A DNA stretch of 64,000 nucleotides from Aquimarina sp042434915 (GCF_042434915.1 NZ_CP170198.1:3100001-3164000), one strand, 5' to 3'; shown: positions 44,152 to 53,254, numbered from the stretch's first letter. Translations and numbers: made by a program. Notes: a model not told the origin generated them from the sequence alone.

Positions 44152-46155
44152 ATGTCAATTTTAGATTCTAAAATACCTAAAGGTTCACTGGCAGATAAGT
44201 GGACCAATCATAAAAACAAAGTTGATCTGGTAAATCCTGCAAACAAACGTAACATTGATGTTATCGTAGTAGGTACAGGACTAGCAGGAGGTAGTGCAGC
44301 AGCTACACTTGCAGAGTTAGGTTATAACGTTAAAACGTTTTGTTATCAAGATTCTCCTCGTCGTGCACACTCAATTGCCGCACAAGGAGGGATTAATGCT
44401 GCAAAAAACTATCAAGGTGATGGAGACTCTAATTATCGCTTGTTTTATGACACGGTAAAAGGAGGAGATTATCGCTCTAGAGAAGCAAACGTATACCGTC
44501 TTGCTGAGGTATCCGGTAATATCATTGATCAATGTGTTGCGCAAGGTGTTCCTTTTGCTAGAGAATACGGTGGATTATTAGACAACCGATCTTTTGGTGG
44601 GGTACTTGTTTCAAGAACATTTTATGCCAAAGGGCAAACGGGACAGCAATTATTATTAGGTGCATATTCTGCAATGAACCGTCAAATTAATCGAGGTAAG
44701 ATACAAGCCTTTAACCGACATGAAATGTTGGATTTGGTAAAAGTCGATGGTAAAGCTAGGGGAATCATTGCACGTGATTTGGTTACCGGAAAAATAGAAA
44801 GACATTCGGCACACGCTGTGGTAATAGCTTCGGGTGGATATGGAAACGTATTCTTTTTGAGTACTAATGCCATGGGAAGTAATGTGATGGCAGCTTGGAG
44901 AGCACACCGTAGAGGTGCTTTTTTTGCAAATCCTTGCTTTACACAAATTCATCCAACCTGTATTCCTGTATCAGGAGATCATCAGTCAAAATTAACATTG
45001 ATGTCTGAGTCGCTTCGTAACGATGGACGTATATGGGTGCCTAAAAAGAAAGAAGATGCAGAAGCAATTCGTGCAGGTAAATTAAAGCCTACACAAATAG
45101 CCGAGGGAGATAGAGATTACTATTTGGAAAGACGCTATCCTGCTTTTGGTAATTTGGTACCTCGTGATGTGGCTTCTAGAGCTGCAAAAGAAAGATGTGA
45201 TGCCGGTTTTGGTGTTAATAAAACTGGAGAAGCGGTGTACTTGGATTTTGCATCGGCTATTAAGCGATACGGAAAAGAAAAAGCGTTAACTTCTGGTATG
45301 AAAAATCCATCAGAAGCCGAAATTATAAAACTTGGAGAAGAAGTCGTAGAGAATAAATACGGTAACTTATTCCAGATGTACGAAAAAATTGTAGACGAAA
45401 ACCCATATAAGACTCCAATGATGATTTACCCTGCGGTGCATTACACAATGGGAGGGCTTTGGGTTGATTACAATCTACAAACTACTATCCCTGGATGTTA
45501 TGCAGCAGGAGAAGCTAATTTCTCTGATCATGGTGCAAATAGACTTGGAGCTTCGGCATTAATGCAGGGGTTAGCAGATGGTTATTTTGTATTACCTTAT
45601 ACTATTGGAGACTATTTAGCAGATGATATTAGAACGGGTAAAATTTCAACAGATTCGCCAGAATTTGAAGCAGCAGAAAAAGAAGTTAAGGAACGCATTG
45701 AGAAATTAATGGGAGGTAGCGGACAGCATTCTGTTGATTATTACCATAAGAAACTTGGTAAAATCATGTGGAACAAATGCGGAATGTCCCGTAATGCCAA
45801 GGAACTTCAAGAAGCTATTGATGAGATCGCTGTATTACGTGAAGATTTCTGGAAAAATGTAAAAATTCCAGGAAGTGCAGCAACCAAAAATCAAGAGTTA
45901 GAGAAAGCTGGTCGTGTTGCAGATTTCTTGGAGTTAGGAGAGCTATTCGCAAAAGATGCATTGCATAGAAATGAGTCTTGTGGAGGTCACTTTAGAGAAG
46001 AATATCAAACACCAGAAGGTGAAGCATTACGAGATGATGAAAACTTTAAGTTTGTATCAGCTTGGGAGTATAAAGGTGCACCAAAAGATGCCGTGCTTCA
46101 TAAAGAAGAATTGGTTTACGAAAATATTGAATTAAAAACAAGAAGTTATAAATAA
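44152..46155 (+). CDS. sdhA: Succinate dehydrogenase/fumarate reductase flavoprotein subunit
   Basis: SdhA oxidises succinate to fumarate on covalently bound FAD. The 667-residue protein has the dinucleotide motif VVGTGLAGGSAAATLAELGY. The FAD-linking His lies in PRRAHSIAAQGGINAA. Active-site blocks include HPTCIPVSGDHQS and the C-terminal SCGGHFREEYQTPEGEA. Length fits the type B enzymes (about 640-670). Thirty-one bases downstream, a four-helix-bundle gene separates it from sdhB. Confidence 0.97.
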   Translation: MSILDSKIPKGSLADKWTNHKNKVDLVNPANKRNIDVIVVGTGLAGGSAAATLAELGYNVKTFCYQDSPRRAHSIAAQGGINAAKNYQGDGDSNYRLFYDTVKGGDYRSREANVYRLAEVSGNIIDQCVAQGVPFAREYGGLLDNRSFGGVLVSRTFYAKGQTGQQLLLGAYSAMNRQINRGKIQAFNRHEMLDLVKVDGKARGIIARDLVTGKIERHSAHAVVIASGGYGNVFFLSTNAMGSNVMAAWRAHRRGAFFANPCFTQIHPTCIPVSGDHQSKLTLMSESLRNDGRIWVPKKKEDAEAIRAGKLKPTQIAEGDRDYYLERRYPAFGNLVPRDVASRAAKERCDAGFGVNKTGEAVYLDFASAIKRYGKEKALTSGMKNPSEAEIIKLGEEVVENKYGNLFQMYEKIVDENPYKTPMMIYPAVHYTMGGLWVDYNLQTTIPGCYAAGEANFSDHGANRLGASALMQGLADGYFVLPYTIGDYLADDIRTGKISTDSPEFEAAEKEVKERIEKLMGGSGQHSVDYYHKKLGKIMWNKCGMSRNAKELQEAIDEIAVLREDFWKNVKIPGSAATKNQELEKAGRVADFLELGELFAKDALHRNESCGGHFREEYQTPEGEALRDDENFKFVSAWEYKGAPKDAVLHKEELVYENIELKTRSYK

Positions 46156-46186
46156 AGTGAATTAGTAGTTAGGCATAAGCCACTGG

Positions 46187-46573
46187 ATGGGAACTGTACA
46201 ATCATATAAAGATTTGTTAATTTGGCAAAAAGGAATTGAAATTGTCAAAGAAGTTTACTCAATCTGTGCAGAGTTGCCTAAAGATGAAATTTTTGTATTG
46301 CAAAGTCAGTTAAAAAGATCATCTATTTCAATTTCTTCAAATATAGCCGAAGGCTGGTGGAGAAATTATACTAAAAGTTATGTTCAGTTTTTGAGTTATT
46401 CTACAGGATCACTGCTAGAATTAGAAACTCAATTAATAATTGCACAGGAACTAAGTTTTATTTTAACAGAAAAATTTAATAGAATTCAAGATTTAATTAC
46501 TGAACAGAGTAAAATGTTAAATGCATTTATTAATGCGGTCAAAGCAAACAAGTGCCTTTTGACTCTGGGCTAA
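46187..46573 (+). CDS. Four-helix-bundle protein (23S rRNA IVS-encoded type)
   Basis: The 128-residue protein matches the family first seen in intervening sequences of 23S rRNA genes: YKDLLIWQKGIEIVKEVYSI, then LKRSSISISSNIAEGW, and a long helical second half (FLSYSTGSLLELETQLIIA). The fold is an all-helical bundle that forms a pentamer; some relatives (Avd) serve diversity-generating retroelements, but no reverse transcriptase is here. It is inserted between sdhA and sdhB with short spacers (31 and 13 bases) and must be co-transcribed. It has no known link to respiration. Confidence 0.92.
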   Translation: MGTVQSYKDLLIWQKGIEIVKEVYSICAELPKDEIFVLQSQLKRSSISISSNIAEGWWRNYTKSYVQFLSYSTGSLLELETQLIIAQELSFILTEKFNRIQDLITEQSKMLNAFINAVKANKCLLTLG

Positions 46574-46586
46574 CAAACTAAAAATT

Positions 46587-47333
46587 ATGAATCTTACATT
46601 AAAAATATGGCGTCAGCAAGATGCCACTTCAAAAGGAAAGTTAGAAGCGTACAACGTGACTGATATCGATGGTGATATGTCTTTTTTAGAAATGATGGAT
46701 GTGCTTAACGAGCAACTCATTGTCGAAGGTCATGATCCAGTAGAATTTGATCATGATTGTAGAGAAGGTATATGCGGATCCTGTTCATTGCAGATTAACG
46801 GTGAGCCTCATGGACCAGACAGATTGGTAACTACGTGTCAACTGCATATGCGGAAGTTCAAGGATGGAGATACCATCACCATAGAACCCTTCAGAGCAAA
46901 AGCATTTCCGGTAATAAAGGATTTGGTAATTGACAGAACTTCCTTTGATCGTATACAGCATGCTGGAGGATATATTTCGGTAAATACCTCGGGAAATACA
47001 ATTGATGCTAATGCTATTCCGGTTGAAAAAGAAAAAGCAGATGATTCTTTTTATGCCGCGACCTGTATAGGATGTGGAGCCTGTGTAGCTGCCTGTAAAA
47101 ATGCTTCTGCTATGCTATTTACCTCTGCAAAAGTCTCACAGTTTGCATTGTTACCACAAGGACAAGTTGAAGCGACAGATCGTGTTTTAGCCATGGTAAA
47201 TCAAATGGATAAAGAAGGATTTGGTAACTGTACCAATACAGGAGCATGTGAAATCGAATGTCCTAAAGGCATTTCGTTAGAAAATATTGCACGTATGAAC
47301 AGAGAATATTTAAAAGCGAGTCTTAAAGGATAA
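46587..47333 (+). CDS. sdhB: Succinate dehydrogenase iron-sulfur subunit
   Basis: SdhB relays electrons from FAD to heme through three clusters. The 248-residue protein has the [2Fe-2S] ligands in CREGICGSCSL and TTCQLHM, then CIGCGACVAACKN and CTNTGACEIECPKGI for the [4Fe-4S] and [3Fe-4S] clusters. Length is standard for the type B enzyme. A very strong terminator ends the operon. It is a likely client of the Suf system in this window. Confidence 0.97.
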   Translation: MNLTLKIWRQQDATSKGKLEAYNVTDIDGDMSFLEMMDVLNEQLIVEGHDPVEFDHDCREGICGSCSLQINGEPHGPDRLVTTCQLHMRKFKDGDTITIEPFRAKAFPVIKDLVIDRTSFDRIQHAGGYISVNTSGNTIDANAIPVEKEKADDSFYAATCIGCGACVAACKNASAMLFTSAKVSQFALLPQGQVEATDRVLAMVNQMDKEGFGNCTNTGACEIECPKGISLENIARMNREYLKASLKG

Positions 47334-47354
47334 ATCGTTTTAAAATAATTATAT

Positions 47355-47389
47355 AAAACCTCCAAGTCGTTTTAGACTTGGAGGTTTTT
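47355..47389 (+). terminator. Terminator after the sdh operon
   Basis: AAAACCTCCAAGTC pairs perfectly over 14 bases with GACTTGGAGGTTTT around a 6-base loop, ending in five T. Confidence 0.92.
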
Positions 47390-47456
47390 GTTTATTACCT
47401 ATTGCAAAATAATGTAAATCCAAAATTTAAGGTCAGTTTATAAGTGGATTAAAGTA

Positions 47457-47928
47457 TTAGTTTTTATTTTTAGGTTGATAATCGGGATGACCAGTTTGCC
47501 AAAAAAGGAAAGTCATTATATCCAAAAGTTCTTTGTTTTTTTTGTCTTTTACAGCATTAAATCCGTGACCACCTTCAAAGTCAACAATAAGCAGGACAGG
47601 TTTCTTTGAAAGTGTAGAAGCCTTCATTTTTGCAGCAAACTTAGTAGTCTGCCAAACTGCAACTCTAGAGTCGTTTAATCCTGCGGTAAGAAAAACTGCT
47701 GGATATAAGGTTTTTTTCTTGTATATGGTGATAAGCATCCATTTCATATAAATATTCAAATTCATTTGGATCTTTGATAGTACCAAACTCCTTTGATAGA
47801 TTTTGGCCGTTGGGAGCAAACTCTGATCTTAACATGTTTAACATAACTACATGAATAACTGCTGAAGCTGGAATGGCTAGATCTGCAGTAGCTATTAATA
47901 ATATAGTAGGACAGAAATTTATATTATG
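47457..47928 (-). pseudogene. Prolyl oligopeptidase (S9A), truncated and frameshifted
   Basis: Only the last part of the catalytic domain remains. One frame reads NMLRSEFAPNGQNLSKEFGT and KDPNEFEYLYEMDAYHH, typical of S9A enzymes. At the T7 tract 47711-47717 (A7 on the coding strand) the match jumps frame to LYPAVFLTAGLNDSRVAVWQ, the region with the catalytic Asp, and then DFEGGHGFNA with the catalytic His, ending TGHPDYQPKNKN. The nucleophile region and about 500 N-terminal residues are missing. The gene is dead, even if the single frameshift were a sequencing error. Confidence 0.88.
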
Positions 47929-48065
47929 TTAGCTCCTAATTACATATACAAACAGAATAAACTCAAAGGAGAACAGAGCAAAAATAAAAAAGGTAGTGGT
48001 ATTAAACCAACTACCTTAAATCTATTAATTTTGTAACGCTATTGTAGGACGAAACATCATTTTTT

Positions 48066-48884
48066 TTAAAAGTTAATCTTCTTAAAATGATGTACATGAT
48101 TTAGTTCAAGGACATTTCCTTGATTATCGATTACTTCATAATATACTGTCCTACTTGTTGGAGCTTCAATAATAGTTCCTGCTGGTGGCCTTTGCCTAAT
48201 CGTTAAATAATTATCACAATTATCTTTAAGGTTAAAACGAGATTCTAAAAAATCTCTGTTATCAGGCATTGTCATAGGAAAGCTTTTGGTAAATGATTGT
48301 TTTGCTATACAAACTTGAGCTACATCAGGTACGGTTATACAAACTGGAGTAATGGTAGGCTTTTCTTTATCATAATCACACGCATTATTTAAAATCACGA
48401 AGTATTTAAAGTTACGCCAAGTATTCCATTCTATTCCATTATGTGATAAATATGCTGGAACAGTCCGCCCTGGATACCAAATAGGTAAGGCTAACCAAAG
48501 ATTTCTAGAAGTGTCAATTACATATATGAAATTAACATCTTCATACTGATAAGTAAATGAAAATTGTGGGTAAAAAAAATGATCTCTTTCTGTAATTGTG
48601 TTCCCTTCTCGGGAAAAAAAAGTTGTACCATCATCGGTTTTTCTCCATTCTTGTCGGCCTGATTCTTGGTTAGCTACTTTGTTAAATGCGTCGTATTGAT
48701 CAAGTTCTGAGATATCTTTTAACGGTTTGGGTTCAGTAAATTGTAAAGGTTCTGTTTCAACCTGATCCTCTTTAAATGATACATTCTCATTTTGGGTTAA
48801 AACTTCTAAACTTTCTTGTTCTTCAAGTTCACAAGATTGAAATAAGAGACAGGAAATAATAATAATAAATAAAATCTTTTTCAT
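48066..48884 (-). CDS. Lipoprotein of unknown function, C-terminal HYR-like segment
   Basis: The 272-residue protein has a lipobox Cys18 (CLLFQSC). Residues about 20-80 are acidic linker. A middle region of about 80-170 has many Trp and Tyr (GRQEWRKTDDGTTFF, NLWLALPIWYPGR). The C-terminal part, with CITVPDVAQVC, LKDNCDNYLTIRQRPPAGT and VYYEVIDNQGN, resembles a HYR/Ig-like domain. I do not recognise the middle region. It diverges from the orphan peptide gene at 49190 across 305 bases, but no functional link is shown. Confidence 0.8.
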   Translation of the reverse strand: MKKILFIIIISCLLFQSCELEEQESLEVLTQNENVSFKEDQVETEPLQFTEPKPLKDISELDQYDAFNKVANQESGRQEWRKTDDGTTFFSREGNTITERDHFFYPQFSFTYQYEDVNFIYVIDTSRNLWLALPIWYPGRTVPAYLSHNGIEWNTWRNFKYFVILNNACDYDKEKPTITPVCITVPDVAQVCIAKQSFTKSFPMTMPDNRDFLESRFNLKDNCDNYLTIRQRPPAGTIIEAPTSRTVYYEVIDNQGNVLELNHVHHFKKINF

Positions 48885-49189
48885 AATAAATGATTAGTTT
48901 AAATTGCTGCTTAAAGGTATTTGTATTCTGCCTGATATAATTCACCGTATTCAGTGAATTTACCCCAAATGTAAACTGGGAAACTTAAGTTGAATTGTTA
49001 CTTTTAGTCTTCTAGACGTGATCCGACCCTCTTAATCATAGCTAAGTTTTTATACTTTTTTATTGAGTATTTTATGATCGGTTGGAACGCTCCTCAATGA
49101 GTTTTTAAATTTCTCTACTTTATCACCTTAAGTCTCAAAAAATGAAACATCTAACCCGTACTATTGTGTTGTAATTAAAACCAATAGAC
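48885..49189. other. Divergent intergenic region, lipoprotein/orphan peptide
   Basis: These 305 bases separate two divergent genes. The inverted repeat AATTCAC-N8-GTGAATT lies at 48939-48960, close to the lipoprotein start and so a candidate operator. No gene or terminator was seen. Confidence 0.45.
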
Positions 49190-49363
49190 ATGAAATATTA
49201 TAAAAATCTTACTACTAAAGAAATCAACGAAATATCAGGAGGTAGGTTATATACCGCAAACAATTTAGCGATAGATCACTTACCTGTTTGGGACGGAGTT
49301 TTTAATCCGGATTGGGGTTGGGAAGGAAGTGGCCCTGGTGGAATAGTGCTTCCTACTATTTAA
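49190..49363 (+). CDS. Orphan double-glycine leader peptide (bacteriocin/RiPP-like)
   Basis: This 57-residue ORF starts at ATG 49190. The leader MKYYKNLTTKEINEISGG ends with Gly17-Gly18 and matches the bacteriocin-type signal pattern (Leu-x-x-Lys-Glu-Ile-x-x-Ile-x-Gly-Gly). The 39-residue core has three Trp and many Gly (including WDGVFNPDWGWEG) and ends hydrophobic. It has no Cys, so it is not a lanthipeptide or sactipeptide. A strong terminator 23 bases after the stop supports a real transcript. No C39 peptidase-transporter, maturase or immunity gene is adjacent. Confidence 0.72.
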   Translation: MKYYKNLTTKEINEISGGRLYTANNLAIDHLPVWDGVFNPDWGWEGSGPGGIVLPTI

Positions 49364-49385
49364 AATTTATAATTTGTGTGTAATC

Positions 49386-49419
49386 CCCTGTGTTTTATTT
49401 TTAAACACAGGGTTTTTTT
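49386..49419 (+). terminator. Terminator after the orphan peptide
   Basis: CCCTGTGTTT pairs perfectly with AAACACAGGG around a 7-base loop, followed by seven T. It supports a short mono-cistronic transcript. Confidence 0.9.
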
Positions 49420-49484
49420 GTCACATATATGAGTCAATGGTTTTGATTGTATGAGTTTGCCTATATATTTTTAAGATACTTTCT

Positions 49485-50291
49485 CTATATATCCTTAATC
49501 TCGTATCCCAAATCCTTCTGAATATATTTTGAGTCAATACTCTTACCTTTTGAAACACTCATGTAATCATATTTTGGAACGTCAAGACCTCTTTTCAAAC
49601 ATTGAGCAGTGTAATATTCAGATTTTTTAGGGTGATTAGAAGCAGAGGCATTATAAACTTTATTCCATGCATTGTTATTAATGATTTTTAAAATTATTTG
49701 GATACAATCTTCTCGATCAATCAGGTTTACTGGAGCCTCTGGATTTTGAATGTTCTCACGTCCCGATAGCATAGTAGCGGGGTGTCGATCCTTACCGATA
49801 AGTCCCCCAAAGCGTAAAATTGTGGTTGAAAAATCAGTACGTTGCTGCAACAACTTTTCTATCACAGTTAATTGTTTACCAGCTATAGATGTTGCATTTG
49901 GTAAGGTTAGATTAGTAATTAAGGGAATTTCCTTAGTATCTTCATAAACTGTGGTAGAGCTTATAAACAAAACAGAATTGATAGAAGAAGCTTCTATATA
50001 AGGTAGCAATCTTTTAATTTTGCCTACAAAATCACTAGAGGGATTACGCCGTAAGCCTGGGGGAATTGCAATAATTAGAATTTTGCTATCTTTCAAAAAT
50101 TGAGCAATATTACCTATTACAGCAGTCTCGGTTAATACAATTGTATATGCAGCAAGCCCTTTGCTTTGTAACCTTTCTAGTTTTGCATCAGATGTTGTCG
50201 ATCCTTTTATCGAATAACCTTTAGCTATGAGCTTTTCAGCTAGAGGCAAACCCAACCATCCAGCACCTAAAATGCTTATTCCCTTATTCAT
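49485..50291 (-). CDS. NAD(P)-dependent epimerase/dehydratase-like protein
   Basis: The 268-residue extended short-chain protein is read from the ATG at 50291-50289 (MNKGISILGAGWLGLPLAEK), with a GAGWLG dinucleotide motif. It resembles YeeZ-type Rossmann proteins, with IAIPPGLRRNP, an SSTTVYED segment and TTILRFGGLIGKDRHP. The classical YxxxK triad is not clear. The substrate is unknown. It overlaps the end of the upstream M28 peptidase by eight bases, so the two are coupled. An upstream Met at 50315 is less likely. Confidence 0.85.
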   Translation of the reverse strand: MNKGISILGAGWLGLPLAEKLIAKGYSIKGSTTSDAKLERLQSKGLAAYTIVLTETAVIGNIAQFLKDSKILIIAIPPGLRRNPSSDFVGKIKRLLPYIEASSINSVLFISSTTVYEDTKEIPLITNLTLPNATSIAGKQLTVIEKLLQQRTDFSTTILRFGGLIGKDRHPATMLSGRENIQNPEAPVNLIDREDCIQIILKIINNNAWNKVYNASASNHPKKSEYYTAQCLKRGLDVPKYDYMSVSKGKSIDSKYIQKDLGYEIKDI

Positions 50292-52665
50292 AACTAAAGT
50301 TTTCTTCTGCGTCAATAGTAACGACTGAATCCTTAACTATTTCTAATTGCTCTAAAGTAAAGGAACGCTTTACAATCACTGCATCGTTGAGTACGAAAGG
50401 TTTTGGCATCATTGCAGATGTACGGGGTGCTATCTGAAACTCGGGATGTTGTAATAAATCGTAAGAGGATTCAAATAAGACAAAACTAGGATCAGTGTCT
50501 GTATTCATAGTGATGTCTAATAATAAGGGTTCACTATTTTTTGCATAGTATGTAAATAACTTTTGATCCCATCGTTTACTAAATACATGGTACAATTCAT
50601 CTTTGTATCGCAACTCCAAAGCTTGTTCACCGTTAACTGTTAACGAAGTAAAATTTGTCACTTTTTGTGTATAGACATCTATTCTATTAATTTCTCTATT
50701 AGGTTGAATGTGTAGCCGCAACTCACGTTGGTTATTTGTAATTGTATCGCTGATAAGTTGTATGGTAGCTGCAGGAATATTTTTAAATGGCGCAATACTA
50801 CTTTTAGTAAAACTAAGACCATATTTACTGTTAATAATCGTTTTATTAAGAGCAGCATTATCTTTAATTTCTTCCGAAAAATATGGAAGAGTATAAGCAT
50901 CCAACAAGTGATCATATGTAGCCCAAGTGGCTTTATGAGTATCTTCATCTAGTATATAAACCAAACTATTGGGTTTTTGACGCTTCTCATTAAAATCTGA
51001 AGTAGTATGTGCTGCAATAAAGAAGACTATCGAACCTATAATAAATACTGCACTATACCAATGCTGATATTTATAAAAAGAAAAAATAGGTAACAAAAGT
51101 GCAAATAATAAAACGGTTAATATTGAAGCAATCGGGAGCATTTTAAGCCCCAGAGCTACAGGAAAACTAGCTATAAACGGAAGCAAAATGTATAACGCAG
51201 GGAATGATAATACCACCATCAATACGCTATTTGGTCTTTTTTGCCGTATTAAAATAAATAGCTGAAGTAGTGCAAAATAAACAAGCCAAATAAAATAACT
51301 AGCACCCTCTAGATAGACTGCACAAAGAATAGCAATAAGTAGCCACTGTATAATTACAGGCACCAAAAGACTTGCTTGATTACGCTCTTTATAGATATAA
51401 GAAAACACTTTAAAACAAATAGCAGCAGATAGCAAGGTAAAAGCTAGGATATAGTAATAACCATTATAGGTAAAACCCTGCTGAATTTCGTTATATTCAG
51501 GATAAATTAGTTTGAGTAACTCCCAACCTCCATACGTAACACCCCCTGCCAGAAGTAAGCATAATACTAGTGCCCCGCTCGCTTTTAATCCATCAATAAT
51601 ACCTAGACGATAGTTAATCCTACCATAAAATAATAGGACAATAAAAACAATTAAAGCAACTATCCAAAGCGTGTGAATCCAACTAAAGGGATATTTAATA
51701 ATCTTGGAAATCGGAGCATTAAAATAAATGTAATCCTTATCAGACGTAAGTGTAGACAAATCAGCATTACTAAAATGCCTTAAAAGAGGTAATAAGTAGC
51801 TGCCTTGATGTTGTAGGGTTGAAAGATCCAAATTCTCCCAAGTATCATTTGCTGTATGATAGTCAAAATGATCATCGATAAAGGCAAAATTAAATCCTTC
51901 AATATTACCTTGTTCTCTAAAAACCGTTAAATCAGTATCATTAGGTAGCATTTTATAAATGCTGTATGCTAGTGAATTGGTTACTGGATATTGTACAGAT
52001 GCTTCAGAAAAAGCACCGATCAAATTCCCGTTTTTACCATTAGTCTCCATGAGCATAAATGAGTTACCTCCACTACCTCTTGCTTCAAAATTGAGGATAA
52101 GTCCTATATCTTTTGCCCAAGTATGTTTTTTCATAAATAAATCGGCACCGTTAAGTCCAATTTCTTCGGCATCGGTAAAACAAATAATTATATCGTTTTT
52201 GGGTTTTGGATTTTTTGCCAAATATGCCCGTAAACCTTCCAAAATTGTGGCAACTCCACTTGCTGCATCACTCGCCCCAAATGAAGAGTGTGTTGCACTG
52301 TCATAGTGTGTGAGTAAAACTAAAGCCTTGGCAGATGAATCGCTACCTTTTATTTTTGCAACTACATTTTCAGGAGTACTCATGTCACCTGATTTATAAA
52401 TAGAGAACCCTGTTTGTATCTCGCTTTTTAAGCCAAGTTTATCCAATTCTGAAATTATATAGGATTGAACATTTTGGTGATCAGGACTACCATGATAGTG
52501 AGGTGCTTTTGAAAGTTCTTTAACATGATCCAATGCTCTCATAGTTGAGAACTCGGTTAATGGAGTGTCATATGCTGTTATCGACTGTGGTTTACTACTG
52601 TAAAAAACATACCAGATTGAAAGTAAAATAAGCAATGTCGAAAAGAATGCGGGGTGTTTTTTCAT
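50284..52665 (-). CDS. Membrane M28-family zinc peptidase
   Basis: The 793-residue protein has an N-terminal membrane anchor (about 5-23), an extracytoplasmic M28 domain and about eight membrane helices (about 325-570), then a soluble C-terminal domain. The dinuclear zinc site is intact: HYDSATHSSFGASDAASG, FTDAEEIGLNGAD and the later FIDDHFDYHTANDT. The architecture resembles vacuolar Pff1-type peptidases and bacterial relatives that cleave N-terminal residues outside the cytosol. The epimerase-like gene follows with an 8-base overlap. Confidence 0.9.
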   Translation of the reverse strand: MKKHPAFFSTLLILLSIWYVFYSSKPQSITAYDTPLTEFSTMRALDHVKELSKAPHYHGSPDHQNVQSYIISELDKLGLKSEIQTGFSIYKSGDMSTPENVVAKIKGSDSSAKALVLLTHYDSATHSSFGASDAASGVATILEGLRAYLAKNPKPKNDIIICFTDAEEIGLNGADLFMKKHTWAKDIGLILNFEARGSGGNSFMLMETNGKNGNLIGAFSEASVQYPVTNSLAYSIYKMLPNDTDLTVFREQGNIEGFNFAFIDDHFDYHTANDTWENLDLSTLQHQGSYLLPLLRHFSNADLSTLTSDKDYIYFNAPISKIIKYPFSWIHTLWIVALIVFIVLLFYGRINYRLGIIDGLKASGALVLCLLLAGGVTYGGWELLKLIYPEYNEIQQGFTYNGYYYILAFTLLSAAICFKVFSYIYKERNQASLLVPVIIQWLLIAILCAVYLEGASYFIWLVYFALLQLFILIRQKRPNSVLMVVLSFPALYILLPFIASFPVALGLKMLPIASILTVLLFALLLPIFSFYKYQHWYSAVFIIGSIVFFIAAHTTSDFNEKRQKPNSLVYILDEDTHKATWATYDHLLDAYTLPYFSEEIKDNAALNKTIINSKYGLSFTKSSIAPFKNIPAATIQLISDTITNNQRELRLHIQPNREINRIDVYTQKVTNFTSLTVNGEQALELRYKDELYHVFSKRWDQKLFTYYAKNSEPLLLDITMNTDTDPSFVLFESSYDLLQHPEFQIAPRTSAMMPKPFVLNDAVIVKRSFTLEQLEIVKDSVVTIDAEENFSYE

Positions 52666-52780
52666 TGACTTTTGGTTTAGCTAAAGATAATAAATAAGAT
52701 TTTACTTACAAGGGTCAATTTTAACACATATCAAATCATTGAAAATCACTATATTTAAGATGAACTAAAGATATATTGTT

Positions 52781-53251
52781 ATGGGAATTATAAGTTTTAT
52801 AGGGGCACGATCCAAATCAAAGAAGCAAGATGAGACCTTAATAAAGGTGTCAGATTACATGACTAGAGAATTGATAACATTTACACCTGATCAATCTGTC
52901 ATGGAAGTGATTGAGACATTGGTAAAACACAAAATATCTGGAGGTCCTGTGGTAAATCATCGTTATGAATTATTAGGAATTATCTCTGAAGGAGACTGCA
53001 TTAAACAACTTAATGAAAGTAGATATTATAATATGCCCATAGATGATGCCACCGTGGATAAGTTTATGGTTAAAAATGTCGAAACGATCGATGGCAATGC
53101 TAGTATTTTTGATGCTGCTAATAAGTTTATTGAAACTAAAAGAAGACGATTTCCTATCTTGGATGGTGCTAAGTTAATCGGACAAATTAGCCAGAAAGAT
53201 GTCATGAAGGCTGCGTTAAAAATGAACAGTCAACGGTGGAGAGAGTTTTAA
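52781..53251 (+). CDS. CBS-pair domain protein
   Basis: The 156-residue protein is a single CBS pair. The first CBS motif is MTRELITFTPDQSVMEVIET followed by SGGPVVNHRYELLGIISEGD. The second is FMVKNVETIDGNASIFDAAN followed by RRRFPILDGAKLIGQISQKD. CBS pairs bind adenosine nucleotides and regulate partners. With no fused domain, its partner is unknown. It diverges from the M28 gene and converges on the small zinc-finger gene three bases away. Confidence 0.88.
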   Translation: MGIISFIGARSKSKKQDETLIKVSDYMTRELITFTPDQSVMEVIETLVKHKISGGPVVNHRYELLGIISEGDCIKQLNESRYYNMPIDDATVDKFMVKNVETIDGNASIFDAANKFIETKRRRFPILDGAKLIGQISQKDVMKAALKMNSQRWREF

Positions 53252-53254
53252 TAT

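Noticed and set aside
46187..46573. Diversity-generating retroelement accessory gene (Avd)
   Set aside because: No reverse transcriptase, template repeat or variable repeat is nearby; the general four-helix-bundle family fits better.
47457..47819. 120-codon minus-strand ORF as an intact small gene
   Set aside because: Its first 35 or so residues are the wrong frame of a prolyl oligopeptidase; the true match enters after a frameshift at 47711-47717.
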